From Limnomonas spitsbergensis (lineage: Eukaryota > Chlorophyta > Chlorophyceae > Chlamydomonadales): a stretch of DNA of 64,000 nucleotides. The notes under the pieces were generated by a model. It worked only from the letters and a program-made list of their open reading frames with translations, had not been told where the DNA came from and did not search any database. Numbering within the stretch: position 1 is the first letter of the stretch; each line of letters begins with the position of its first letter. Of the stretch, positions 1-11,510 are shown one piece after another. The DNA lies in contig JAYJMM010000075.1 of assembly GCA_037349105.1 (NCBI GenBank), positions 1-64,000 on the forward strand, in the 5' to 3' direction. The position numbers and the translations under genes were made by a program.

Positions 1-3000
1 CCCGATGCCCCGATGCCGATGCCGATGCCGAAGCCCCGATGCCCCGATGCCCCGATGCACTGATGCACCGATGCACCGATGCCCAGATGCCCAGATGCCC
101 CGATGCCCCGATGCCCCGATGCCCCGATGCCCCGATTCTGTCATGCCCCGATGCCCTGACGCCCCGATGCCCCATGCGCCGATGCCCTGATGCCCCGATG
201 CCCCAATGCCCCGATACCCGGATGCCCCGATGCCCCGATGCCCCGATGCCCCGATGCCCCGATGCCCCGATGCCCCGATGCCCCGATGCCCCGATGCCGT
301 GATGCCCCGATGCCCCGATGCCCCGATGCCCCAATACCCCGATGCCCCGATGCCTCAATGCCCCGATGCCCCGATACCCCGATGCCCCGATGCCCCGATG
401 CCCCGATGCCCCGATGCCCCGATGCCCCGATGCCCCGATGCCCCGATGCCCCGATGCCCTGATGCCCCGATGCCCCGATGCCCCGATGCCCCGATGCCCC
501 GATGCCCCGATGCCCCGATGCCCCGATGCCCCGATGCCCCGATGCCCCGATGCCCCGATGCCCTCTGCCCCTATGCCCCAATGCCCTGATGCCCCGATGC
601 CCCGTTGTCCCGATGCGCCATCGTCCCGATGTCCCGATGCCCCGATGCCCCGATGCCCCGATGCCCCGATGCCCCCATGCCCCGATGCCCCGATGCCCCG
701 ATGCCCCGATGCCCCGATGCCCCGATGCCCCGATGCCCCGATGCCCCGATGCCCCGATGCCCCGATGCCCTGATACCCCGATGCCCCGATGCCCCGATGC
801 CCCGATGCCCCGATGCCCCGATGCCCCGATGCCCCGATGCCCCGATGCCCCGATGCCCCGATGCCCCGATGCCCTCTGCCCCTATGCCCCAATGCCCTGA
901 TGCCCCGATGCCCCGTTGTCCCGATGCGCCATCGTCCCGATGTCCCGATGCCCCGATGCCCCGATGCCCCCATGCCCCGATGCCCCCATGCCCCGATGCC
1001 CCGATGCCCCGATGCCCCGATGCCCCGATGCCCCGATGCCCCGATGCCCCGATGCCCCGATGCCCTGATGCCCCGATGCCCCGATGCCCCGATGCCCCGA
1101 TGCCCCGATGCCCCGATGCCCCGATGCCCCGATGCCCCGATGCCCCGATGCCCCGATGCCCCGATGCCCTCTGCCCCTATGCCCCAATGCCCTGATGCCC
1201 CGATGCCCCGTTGTCCCGATGCGCCATCGTCCCGATGTCCCGATGCCCCGATGCCCCGATGCCCCGATGCCCCGATGCCCCCATGCCCCGATGCCCCGAT
1301 GCCCCGATGCCCCGATGCCCCGATGCCCCGATGCCCCGATGCCCCGATGCCCCGATGCCCCGATGCCCCGATGCCCCGATGTCCCGATGCGCCGACGTCC
1401 CGATGCCCCGATGCCCCGATGCCCCGATGCCCCGATGCCCCGATGCCCCGATGCCCAGATGCCCAGATGCCCCGATGCCCCGATGCCGATGACGATGCTT
1501 CTATGCCCCCATGCCCCGATGCCCCGATGCCCCGATGCCCCGATGCCCCGATGCCCCGATGCCCCGATGCCCCGATACCCCGATGCCCCGATGCCCCGAT
1601 GCCCCGATGCCCCGATGCCTCGATTTCCCGATGCCCCGATGCCCCGATGCCCCGATGCCCCGATGCCCCGATGCCCCGATGCCCCGATGCCCCAAAGCCC
1701 CAAAGCCCCGATGCCGTGATGCCCCGATGCCGTGATGCCCCGATGCCCCGATGCCCCGATGCCCCGATGCCCCGATGCCCCGATTCCCCGATGCCCCAAT
1801 GCCCTGATTTCCCGATGCCCCGATGTCCCGATGCGCCAACGTCCCGATGCCCCGATGCCCCGATGCTCCAATGCCCCGATGCCCCGATGCCCCGATGCCC
1901 CGATGCCCCGATGCCCCGATGCCCCGATTTCCCGATGCCCCGATGCCCAGATGCCCCGATGCCCCAATGCCCCGATGCCCCGATGACCCAATGCCCCGAT
2001 GCCCCGATGCCCCCATGCCCCGATGCCCCGATGCCCCAATGCCCAGCTGCCCCGATGTCCCGATGCCCCGATGCCGCGATACCGATGACGATGATGATGC
2101 CCCGATGCCCCGATGCCCCGATGCCCCGATGCACCGATGCCCAGATGCCCAGATGCCCAGATGCTCAGATGCCCCGATGCCCCGATGCCACGATGCCGTG
2201 ATGCCCCGATGCCCTGACGCCCCGATGCCCCGATGCCCCGATGCCCCGATGCCCCGATGCCCCGATGCCCCGATGCCCCGATGCCCCGATGCCCCGATGC
2301 CCCAATGCCCTGATTTCCCGTTGCCTCGATGTCCCGATGCGACGATGTCCGGATGTCCCGATGCCCCGATGCCCCGATGCCCCAATGCCCCGATGCCCCG
2401 ATGCTCCGATATCCCGATGCTGCGATACCAATGACGATGACGATGCCCCGATACCCCAATGCCCCCATGCCCCGATTTCCCGATGCCCCGATGCCCCGAT
2501 GCCCCGATGCCCCGATGCCCCGATGCCGTGATGCCCCGATGCCCCGATGCCCCGATGCCCCGATGCCCCGATGCCCCGATGCCCCGATGCCCCGATGTCC
2601 CGATGCCCCGATGCCCCAATGCCCCGATGCCCCGATGCCCCGATGCCCCGATGCCCCCATGCCCCGATGCCCCGATGCCCCGATGCCCCGATGCCCCGAT
2701 GCCCCGATTTCCCGATGCCCCGATGCCCCGATGCCCCGATGCCCCGATGCCCCTGTGCCCACATGCCCCGATGCCCCGATGCCCCGATGCCCTGATGCCC
2801 CGATACCCCGATGCCCTGATGCCCCGATTCCGTGATGCCCCGATGCCCTGATGCCCCAATGCCCCGATGCCCCGATGCCCCGATGCCCCAATGCCCCGAT
2901 GCCCCGATGCGCCATCGTCCTGAAGTCCCGATGTCTCGATGCCCTGATGCCCCGATGCCGTGATGCCCCGATGCCGTGATGCCCCGATGCCCCGATGCCC

Positions 3001-6000
3001 CAATGCCCCGATGCCCCGATGCCCCGATGCCCCGATGCCCCGATGCGCCATCGTCCTGAAGTCCCGATGTCTCGATGCCCTGATGCCCCGATGCCGTGAT
3101 GCCCCGATGCCATGATGCCCCGATGCCCCGATACCCCAATGCCCCGATGCCCCGATGCCCCGATGCCCCGATGCCCCGATGCGCCATCGTCCTGAAGTCC
3201 CGATGCCCCGATGCCCCGATGCCCTGATGCCCCGATGCCCCGATGCCCTGATGCCCCGATGCCCCGATGCCCAGACGCCCTGATGCCCCGATGCCCCGAT
3301 GCCCCGATGCCCCGATGCCCCGATGCCCCGATGCCCCAATGCCCCGATGCCCCAATGCCCCGATGCCCCGATGCCCCGATGCCCCGATGCCCCGATGCCC
3401 CGATGCCCCGATGCCCCGATGCCCCGATGCCCCGTTGCCCGGATGCCCCGATGCCCCGATGCCCCGATGCCCCGATGCCCCGATGCCCCGATTTCCCGAT
3501 GCCCCGATGCCCCGATGCCCCGATGCCCCGATGCCCCAATGCTCCGATGCCCCGATGCCCCGATGCCCCGATGCCGCGATACCGATGACGATGATGATAC
3601 CCCGATGCCCCTATGCCCCGATGCCCAGATGCCCAGATGCCCAGATGCCCAGATGCCCAGATGCTCAGATGCCCAGATGCCCCGATGCCCCGATGCCGTG
3701 ATGCCCCGATGCCCTGACGCCCCGATGCCCCGATGCCCTGATGCCCCGATGCCCCGATGCCCCAATGCCCCAATGCCCTGATTTCCCGATGCACCGATAT
3801 CCCGATGCGACGACGTCCCGATGTCCCGATGCCCCGATGCCCCGATGCTCCAATGCCCCGATGCCCCGATGCCCCGATGTCCCGATGCTGCGATACCGAT
3901 GACGATGACGATGCCCCGATATCCCGATGCCCCGATGCCCCGATTTCCCGATGCCCCGATTTCCCGATGCCCCGATGCCCCGATGCCCCGATGCCCCGAT
4001 GCCCCGATGCCCCGATGCCCCGATGCCCCGATGCCCCGATGCCGATGCCGATGTTGATGACGATGCCCCGATGCACCGATGCACTGATGCACCGATGCCC
4101 CGATGCCCAGATGCCCAGATGCCCAGATGCCCAGATGCCCCGATGACCCGATGCCCCGATTCCGTGATGCCACGATGCCCTGACGCCCCGATGCCCCATG
4201 CGCCGATGCCCTGATGCCCCGATGCTCCGATGCCCCGATGCCCGGATGCCCCGATGCCCCGATGCCCCAATGCCCCGATGCCCCGATGCCCCGATGCCCC
4301 GATGCACTGATGCCCCGATGCCCCGATGCCCCGATGCCCCGATGCCCCGATGCCCCGATGCCCCGATGCTCCGATGCCCCGATGCCCCGATGCCCCAATG
4401 CCCCGATGCCCTGACGCCCCGATGCCCCATGCGCCGATGCCCTGATGCCCCGATGCCCCGATGCCCCGATGCCCCGATGCCCCGATGCCCCGATGCCCCG
4501 ATGCCCCGATGCCCCGATGCCCCGATGCCCCGATGCCCCGATGCCCCGATGCCCCGATTTCCCGATGCCCCGATGCCCCGATGCCCCGATGCCCCGATGC
4601 CCCGATGCCCCGATGCCCCGATGCCCCGATGCCCCGATGCCCAAATGCCCCGATGCCCAAATGCCCCGATGCCCAAATGCCCCGATGCCCCGATGCCCCG
4701 ATGCCCCGATGCCGCGATACCGATGACGATGATGATGCCCCGATGCCCCGATGCCCCGATGCCCCGATGCCCCGATGCCCCGATGCCCCGATGCCCGGAT
4801 GCCCCGATGCCCCGATGCCCCGATGCCCCGATGCCCCGATGCCCCGATTTCCCGATGCCCCGATGCCCCGATGCCCCGATGCCCCGATGCCCCGATGCCC
4901 CGATGCCCCGATGCCCCGATGCCCCGATGCCCAAATGCCCCGATGCCCAAATGCCCCGATGCCCAAATGCCCCGATGCCCCGATGCCCCGATGCCGCGAT
5001 ACCGATGACGATGATGATGCCCCAATGCCCCGATGCCCCGATGCCCCGATGCCCCGATGCCCCGATGCCCAGATGCCCAGATGCCCAGATGCTCAGATGC
5101 CCCGATGCCCCGATGCCCCGATGCCGTGATGCCCCGATGCCCTGACGCCCCGATGCCCCGATGCCCCGATGCCCCGATGCCCCGATGCCCCGATGCCCCG
5201 ATGCCCCGATGCCCCAATGCCCTGATTTCCCGATGCCCCGATGTCCCGATGCGACGACGTCCCGATGTCCCGATGCCCCGATGCCCCGATGCCCCAATGC
5301 CCCGATGCCCCGATGCCCCGATGTGCCGATGCTGCGATAACGATGACGATTATAATGCCCCGATACCCCGATGCCCCGATGCCCCGATTTCCCGATGCCC
5401 CGATTTCCCGATTTCTCGATGCCCCGATGCCCCGATGTCCCTATGCCCCGATGCCCCGATGCCCTAATGCCCCGATGCCCCGATGCCCCGATGCCCCGCT
5501 GCCGATGCCGATGCAGATGACGATGCCCCGATGCCCCGATGCACTGATGCACCGATGCCCCGATGCCCCGATGCCCCGATGCCCCGATGCCCCGATGCCC
5601 CGATGCCCCGATTCCGTGATGCCCCGATGCCCTGACGCCCCGATGCCCCATGCGCCGATGCCCCGATGCCCCGATGCCCCGATGCCCCGATGCCCCGATG
5701 CCCCGATGCCCCGATGCCCCGATGCCCCGATGCCCCGATGCCCCGATGCCCCGATGCCCCGATGCCCCGGTGCCCCGATGCCCCGATGCCCCGATGCCCC
5801 AATGCCCCGATGCCCCGATGCCCGGATGCCCCGATGCCCCGATGCCCCGATGCCCCGATGCTCCGATGCCCCGATGCCCCGATGCCCCGATGCCTCGATG
5901 CCCCGATACCCTGATGCCCCGATGCCCCGATGCCCCGATGCCCCGATGCCCCGATGCCCCGATGCCCCGATGCCCCGATGCCCCGATGCCCCGATGCCCC

Positions 6001-7350
6001 GATGCCCCGATGCCCCGATGCCCCGATGCCCCGATGCCCCGATGCCCCGATTTCCCGATGCCCCGATGCCCCGATGCCCGTATGCCCCAATGCCCTGATG
6101 CCCCGAAGCCCCGGTGCCCCGATGCCCCGATGTCCCGATGCGCCATCGTCCCGATGTCCCGATGCCCCGATGCCCCGATGCCCCGATGCCCCAATGCCCC
6201 CATGCCCCGATGCCCCGATGCCCCGATGCCCCGATGCCCTGATGCCCCGATGCCCCGATGCCCCGATGCCCCGATGCCGTGATGCCCCGATGCCCTGACG
6301 CCCCAATGCCCCGATGCCCTGATGCCCTGATGCCCCGATGCCCCAATGCCCCGATGCCCCGATTTCCCGATGCCCCGATGCCCCGATGCCCCGATGCCCC
6401 GATGCCCCGATGCCCCAATGCCCCGATGCCCCGATGCCCCGATGCCCCGATGCCGATGCCGATGCCGATGCCGATGCCCCGATGCCCCAATGCACCGATG
6501 CACCGATGCACCGATGCACCGATGCCCAGATGCCCAGATGCCCCGATGCCCCAATGCCCCGATGCCCCGATGCCCCGATGCCGTGATGCCCTGATGCCCT
6601 GATGCCCCGATGCCCTGATGCCCCGATGCCCCAATGCCCTGACGCCCCGATGCCCCGATGCCCCGATGCCCCGATGCCCTGATGCCCCGATGCCCCGATG
6701 CCCCGATGCCCCGATGCCCCGATGCCCCGATGCCCCGATGCCCCGATGCCCCGATGCCCCGATGCCCCGATGCCCCGATGCCCCGATGCCCCGATGCCCC
6801 GATGCCCCGATGCCCCGATGCCCCGATGCCCCGATGCCCCGATGCCCCGATGCCCCGATGCCCCGATGCCCCGATGCCCCGATACCCGGATGCCCCGATG
6901 CCCCAATGCCCCGATGCCCCGATGCCCCGATGCCCCGATGCCCCGATGCCCCGATGCCCCGATGCTCCGATGCCCCGATGCCCAGATACCCCAAAGCCCC
7001 GATGCCCCGATGCCCCGATTTCCCGATGCCCCGATGCCCCGATGCCCCGATGCCCCAATGCCCCAATGCCCCGATGCCCCGATGCCCCGATGCCGATGCC
7101 GATGCCGATGACGATGCCCCGATGCCCCGATGCCCCGATGCCCCGATGCCCCGATGCCCCGATGCCCGGATGCGCCAATGCCCCGATGCCCCGATGCCCT
7201 GATGCCCCGATGCCCCGATGCCCCGATGCCCAGATACCGAAGCTGACGCTGATGTCCTCACGGATTTCCGATGCCGGTGCCGATGCCAATATTCAAATGT
7301 GCAAATGACCAACTGACAATTTGACAAAATGCCCAGATGCCAATATGCCC
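1..7350. repeat. GATGCCCC octamer tandem array
   Basis: Nearly the whole stretch is made of an 8-bp unit GATGCCCC, with variants such as GATGCCCA, GATGCCGT, GATGCACC and short GATGAC/GATGCC triplet runs. Because 8 and 3 share no factor and the unit has no stop, long frames stay open on both strands and read as 8-residue repeats (MPRCPDAP on plus, HRGIGASG on minus); these are artefacts. Higher-order units are visible: a segment starting CCCTCTGCCCCTATG recurs at 561, 872 and 1168, and a GCGCCATCGTCCTGAAG segment at 2909, 3045 and 3181 (exactly 136 bp apart, 17 octamers). The array degrades towards 7220-7350, where GATGCCAATATTCAAATG-like sequence appears, as at 26390-26440. Confidence 0.95.
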
Positions 7351-7354
7351 CAAT
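7351..7354. other. Target-site duplication, left copy (CAAT)
   Basis: CAAT directly precedes the TGTCGC terminus of the retrotransposon and matches CAAT at 26103-26106. Removing the element leaves a continuous octamer-type sequence. A 4-bp match can occur by chance, but it coincides with TG/CA termini. Confidence 0.75.
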
Positions 7355-8032
7355 TGTCGCACCATAAAGCAGTAATCGTGCCAAAATGGTGTAAGCTGTC
7401 CTTACTGCCTTAAAGAGGCTCAAACTACTCACAACTAAGGTTCAACACCTGTACATACGTGCCTCTTGTGCTACACTGCTGAGGGCTGTAAAGGGGTAAC
7501 TTGGTACAGCGTACCGTATAAGAGCTAAGGCTGGGGTAAGGCTGGCCTGCCCGGGCGCCCCTAGCTGTGGGTACCGCCCCTACTTTACGTTATGAGTCAC
7601 TTACCGCGTGTAGCGGGCGAAACCGTAGCCGTAGACTGCGGACGACGTAGTCCTAGGCAGGGCTGGGCTTCGGGCTAGGTGTTCTCGTACTTGCTAGACG
7701 GCGAGTACGCTGTTCTAGGCTTGACTGGCTTAGTGGTACTGGCTTTGATGCACTTCACTGGTTAGGTCTCCGAGATCTAGCCGGTGCTGGTTACAAATAG
7801 AGGCCTGTCCACTTAAAAGGAACGAAGTGAACGTCAAGCGTGCAAGCCGGGATTCAAAGGTCCCGGCAAGCCCTATGCACTGAGTACGGGAAACCCTGCC
7901 TCAGACCTTCCCGAAAGTGGGAAGCTGGGCTCCTAACCCTAAAAAGGGGCTCCGCAGGGAAGCTGCGGAGTCTACGGGGACGCGTCAGCGGTCCCTACGG
8001 TTTTGGCACGTATACTGCATTATACCGTGACA
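7355..8032 (-). repeat. Complete terminal repeat (A+B, 678 bp) at the 3' end of the element
   Basis: On the plus strand it runs TGTCGCACC...CCGTGACA. It consists of segment A (7355-7588) and segment B (7589-8032). Segment B is repeated at 25659-26102. Segment A is repeated at 8035-8268, separated from this copy by only GC. The junction 8026-8037 contains the perfect palindrome GACAGCTGTC. Confidence 0.9.
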
Positions 8033-8034
8033 GC

Positions 8035-8268
8035 TGTCGCACCATAAAGCAGTAATCGTGCCAAAATGGTGTAAGCTGTCCTTACTGCCTTAGAGAGGCT
8101 CAAACTACTCACAACTAAGGTTCAACACCTGTACATACGTGCCTCTTGTGCTACACTGCTGAGGGCTGTAAAGGGGTAACTTGGTACAGCGTACCGTATA
8201 AGAGCTAAGGCTGGGGTAAGGCTGGCCTGCCCGGGCGCCCCTAGCTGTGGGTACCGCCCCTACTTTAC
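8035..8268 (-). repeat. Extra copy of terminal-repeat segment A
   Basis: A 234-bp direct repeat of 7355-7588 with one visible difference (CTTAGAG against CTTAAAG). It stops at exactly the base where segment A meets segment B in the complete repeat. In the coding direction it follows a purine-rich tract, so it behaves as the start of the 3' LTR as defined by plus-strand priming. Confidence 0.9.
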
Positions 8269-8285
8269 TCGCCCCCCGCTCCTCA
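8269..8285 (-). promoter_or_regulatory. Candidate polypurine tract
   Basis: Read on the coding (minus) strand the sequence is TGAGGAGCGGGGGGCGA, mostly purine, directly abutting segment A. In LTR retrotransposons the polypurine tract lies immediately 5' of the 3' LTR and primes plus-strand synthesis. Its position implies that the LTR used in reverse transcription begins with segment A. Function is inferred from position and composition. Confidence 0.5.
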
Positions 8286-9184
8286 CGAAACGCACACCGG
8301 GCGTGCGTGGGGAGCCGGACTAGGGGTGGTACTGAAACTGAGATCGGAAAAATATGTACACTCAGAACTGGTCAGTTCCCTAACACGGAACCCTTCTAAA
8401 CACCTGACTGCAATCCAACCAGTTGGTTTGAACAAAAGAAATCCACTGAAGAAAATCCACTGCAGGAAATGAACACAAGGAAATTCACCAAAGAATACTC
8501 ACTGAAACCCGTGGCGAACCCTAGGTCCAACCAAGGTACCGAAAACTCGACTCAGGCCTCTGGGTTCCCGGTCTCTTTCTGGCCTGATCAGGGCATACAG
8601 AATCCGGTACCTTCACCATTGTCATGCTTGTTTGGAAGTCAAGAAAGGGTCAGAACCCCTGAAAACCCATCAGAACTACGGGAAGCCAGCGGCCATCAGA
8701 ATCCATCAGAAATCAGAACGCATCGGAAACCATTTGAACCCAGAATTCCACAGAAACCATCAGAAATCAGAACGCATCGGAAACCATCAGAAACCAGAAT
8801 TCCACAGAAACCATCAGAAATCAGAAGTCAGAAATTATCAGATATCAGAACGCATCAGAAACCATCAGAAATTGTCAGAATTCCCCAGAAATCAGAACGC
8901 ATTGGAAACCATCAGAAATCTACAGCGAGTCGCATGAGAATGAACCGAATCTTCAGCGGGGCTGATCCGGGCCTACAGACTTCTCCTGTTATTCAACCCT
9001 GAGCTCTTCATAGGAACACGGAAACCCGCTGCTCTCGCCCCACTGCACCGTTGACACCTGGCCCTAAGCTACAGGAGACGTGTGCAGTAGCAGCGGTGCT
9101 TCTCCCAACCCGCCTCTACAGGTGGCTGGCCCTGTGGCGGTTCTATGGCTATTGTCCCTCCCTGTCCTTCTTGGCTGTCTGTCC
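8286..9184 (-). other. 3' non-coding region of the retrotransposon with short repeats
   Basis: No coding sequence is recognised between the PHD-finger ORF stop and the polypurine tract. About 8690-8930 holds an imperfect minisatellite built on CAGAAATCAGAACGCATCGG. Short open frames here are repeat-driven and have no recognisable domain. Confidence 0.6.
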
Positions 9185-10387
9185 CTAGGCAGCTGTCTCC
9201 TCCTCTGCTCTGGCTGCGTCGGTGGCCGCTTTGGCCCTGCGCTGAACTGCCCTGGGGGTGACGTTGGCTTCTCCTCTGCCCGTTGTGTATGAAATGTCAT
9301 ACAGCCCGTTGGGCATGGGCCTGGCGATGCCCCGCTCCATCTGTTTAGTGGCCGGATTGGTGGCCATGACCTCCACCTCTGGCTTGTCCATGGCTCCTGT
9401 CTCCTGGGCTGCTCTGGCGGCTGCCCTGGTTGCCCGGGGCGCTGTCTCCTCGTGATGGGCTGGTTTGTTCGGTACTGCTGCTGCGGCCGGGCCCGTCACG
9501 CTGGTCCTGGATGCTGGCTCGCACCTGGGGCACATCCAATCGCCCTCGGGGATGGCGTAGAGCGCTGGCGCGAGGCAATCCATGTGCCAGCCGGTGTTGC
9601 ATGCGTCGCACAGGAGCATGACGTCCCCCCGGTCGGGTAGGCGGCAGACTTCGCAGGACAGGCTGACGTTGGGCCTGGAGGTGCTGAAATCCACCCTGCC
9701 TTTCAGGTTGGGGAGGTGGCATGGGGAGCAGTTGACTGCGTTCTCTGTTATGGTCAAGCCATCGGCGCCCTCCAGCACCAACGCCCCCGTCTCCCCCAGC
9801 CTCTGCACCCGCAGGATTTCTGGCCTGGCCTTGGGGTCGAGGCTGCGTCGCTCTGAAGCATACCGGACGTACACGTAGTCCCCAACGGCGAATCGCCTGA
9901 CCTGGGGCACATATCCTCCTCCGCGGATCCTGGCGTAGCGCAACTTGTCCCGGTGCTGTGCGATCTTGAGGTGCTCCCCTGCGACCGGGAGGGCCTCCTT
10001 GATCCTGGCTACCCTGGCGAGGAGCAGGTCTGCGGCTTCCTCCGCTGTAGCCACTCGCGCTGTGCTCCACAGGTCTGCCCCGACCTTGGAGGGGAACACT
10101 GGCTTCTGACCGTACAGGACCTCGTAGGGGGCCATGCGTGTAGCCTGCTGAGGCGAGCATCGGAACCCCAGCGCTACCCATGGGACCATCCTGTCCCACG
10201 AGTCGTCGCTGCTCCCTTCCCCGCAGCACTTGCGCAGGCCCGCCTTGAGTGTCTGGACCGCCCGTTCGGATAGCCCATCCGCCTGGTTCCTGGGCAGCAT
10301 CCGCCCAGTCTGCTGCCGCTGACTCCCCCAAGCACTGCCGATACGTTGCCGCTGCCTCGCCCTCGCCGGAGCATGCAGTGCCTGCAC
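9185..10387 (-). CDS. Retrotransposon integrase C-terminal segment with PHD finger
   Basis: The frame is open over 400 codons; recognisable integrase begins near 10300. The motif DGLSERAVQTLKAGLRK (about 10240-10285) corresponds to the last catalytic Glu region of gypsy DDE integrases, followed by the usual WD...P.....Y.....T..aPYEVLYG segment. Further on lies a C4HC3 PHD finger (about 9516-9660, from CEVC to CPRC, with GWHMDC in the middle), in the position where chromoviruses have a chromodomain. PHD fingers generally read histone H3 tails, so a role in target choice is a reasonable inference. The zinc-binding HHCC domain and the first two catalytic Asp residues are absent upstream, so this is not a complete integrase. 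It shares the frame of the RT polyprotein. Confidence 0.8.
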   Translation of the reverse strand: MQALHAPARARQRQRIGSAWGSQRQQTGRMLPRNQADGLSERAVQTLKAGLRKCCGEGSSDDSWDRMVPWVALGFRCSPQQATRMAPYEVLYGQKPVFPSKVGADLWSTARVATAEEAADLLLARVARIKEALPVAGEHLKIAQHRDKLRYARIRGGGYVPQVRRFAVGDYVYVRYASERRSLDPKARPEILRVQRLGETGALVLEGADGLTITENAVNCSPCHLPNLKGRVDFSTSRPNVSLSCEVCRLPDRGDVMLLCDACNTGWHMDCLAPALYAIPEGDWMCPRCEPASRTSVTGPAAAAVPNKPAHHEETAPRATRAAARAAQETGAMDKPEVEVMATNPATKQMERGIARPMPNGLYDISYTTGRGEANVTPRAVQRRAKAATDAARAEEETAA

Positions 10388-10469
10388 TGGCTAGGGCGCA
10401 ATGTGTGGACGTCAGGGTCATGCCGATAGCCAGGTCGCTGTCCGGGCCTGGTAACCCAGCCCTGCGGGC

Positions 10470-11510
10470 CAGCTCCCTAGGGATGATCTTGGCCGCCTCG
10501 AGGGCTATGGTGAACCAAGCCTCGAGAGCCCAAGCATCCATGCACCTGCCCAAGGCGGCCCTCCTATCGCCCTCAGGAAAGTCGGGGCGGGGCAAAGTGG
10601 ACCCCACTGCGTACCCCATGGCCCTCTCCCTTTCGTTGGCATTGGGTTCCTGCAGGCCCCCCATGGGCCTGAACACCATGCCGATCTGCCCGTTCCGGAA
10701 AGCGTAGGATGCGGGGGTGGCCATGAGGCAGGGCAGCGCCCTCCTAGGTTGCCCAGATACATTGATACGGTACCCGCCGTTATCGGGGCAGGCCACGACC
10801 TGCGCCCTACTGCCCTCGTCCAGAATGTCATCCACAATACCGTCGTGCGGCCTATGCGATGCCTGGATAACAAACTCAATGTCTGCGGCTGGTGCTAGGT
10901 TGCCCCAGTAGTTGCGCGTGCGGTGGGCATAGGATCCCACCTGCGCTGCATCAAACAGGGAAGGCCTACCCAGCAACCGGCACACTTCGCCGAAAGCTTC
11001 TACGCTAGCCTTCTCGCTACGCTGGTTTAGCTGCATAGCGACGTTTTCGATCAAGTACGCTGGCGGCCTGGCCCTTTGCAGGACCTGCAAGGAGCCTAGC
11101 AGCCTGATAAGCGGGAAGAAAGACTTGCTCCTGTCCCCCTCGAGCCCCTTGCCCTTGCCTGCAGCCGACAAGTCGTGACACTCCCATCCTGCTACCAGAA
11201 ACCACTGGCGGCCCTGCTGTGCCCCAGCCTCTATGAAGTGCTGGGCAGTAATGGAGTACACGTCCTGGGGCAATGCCCTGAACGCCCCCCGACGGCTGGC
11301 GCTGGGAGCAATAGCGGGTATTGCTTGTGCAGCTGCACCAGTCTTCCCCCCGCGATCTCCCGCATGGAGGCACTGGTATCGGCGTACAGATACTGCGTGA
11401 CCGGGATGCCTGCCCTAAGCACCATCTCAAGTCCAGAGCACATACCTCCGAAGGGCTCGAACAGGACCACTCCCTCTCGCTCCAGGGCGTACACCGCCTC
11501 TGTTGGTAGG
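10470..11510 (-). CDS. C5-cytosine DNA methyltransferase domain in the retrotransposon, DNMT3-like, frameshifted
   Basis: This domain transfers a methyl group from S-adenosylmethionine to cytosine C5. Motifs in order: I, FEPFGGMCSGLE (about 11440-11475, in the RT polyprotein frame); IV, GWECHDLSAAGKGKGLEG (about 11140-11195), keeping the catalytic Cys but with Glu in place of the usual Pro; VI, ENVAM (about 11035-11058); VIII, HRTRNYWGN (about 10897-10925); X, ERERAMGYAVGST (about 10597-10636). HRxRxxWGN and ENV.M resemble DNMT3 enzymes. The motif order is canonical, not permuted as in plant DRM2. A frame change lies between motifs I and IV, near 11270-11310. The domain follows RNase H and precedes the integrase remnant. 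Activity is unproven. Confidence 0.82.

Noticed and set aside
882..7289. Very long open frames (up to 2,135 codons, HRGIGASG repeats on minus; MPRCPDAP on plus)
   Set aside because: They are a by-product of a stop-free 8-bp unit; all frames on both strands are similarly open, and there is no domain, splice or start context.
10470..11273. Adenine (DAM-like) methyltransferase as found in DIRS elements
   Set aside because: The motifs (ECHDLS, ENV, HRTRNYWGN, ERERAMGY) are those of C5-cytosine enzymes; no DPPY-type motif was seen.
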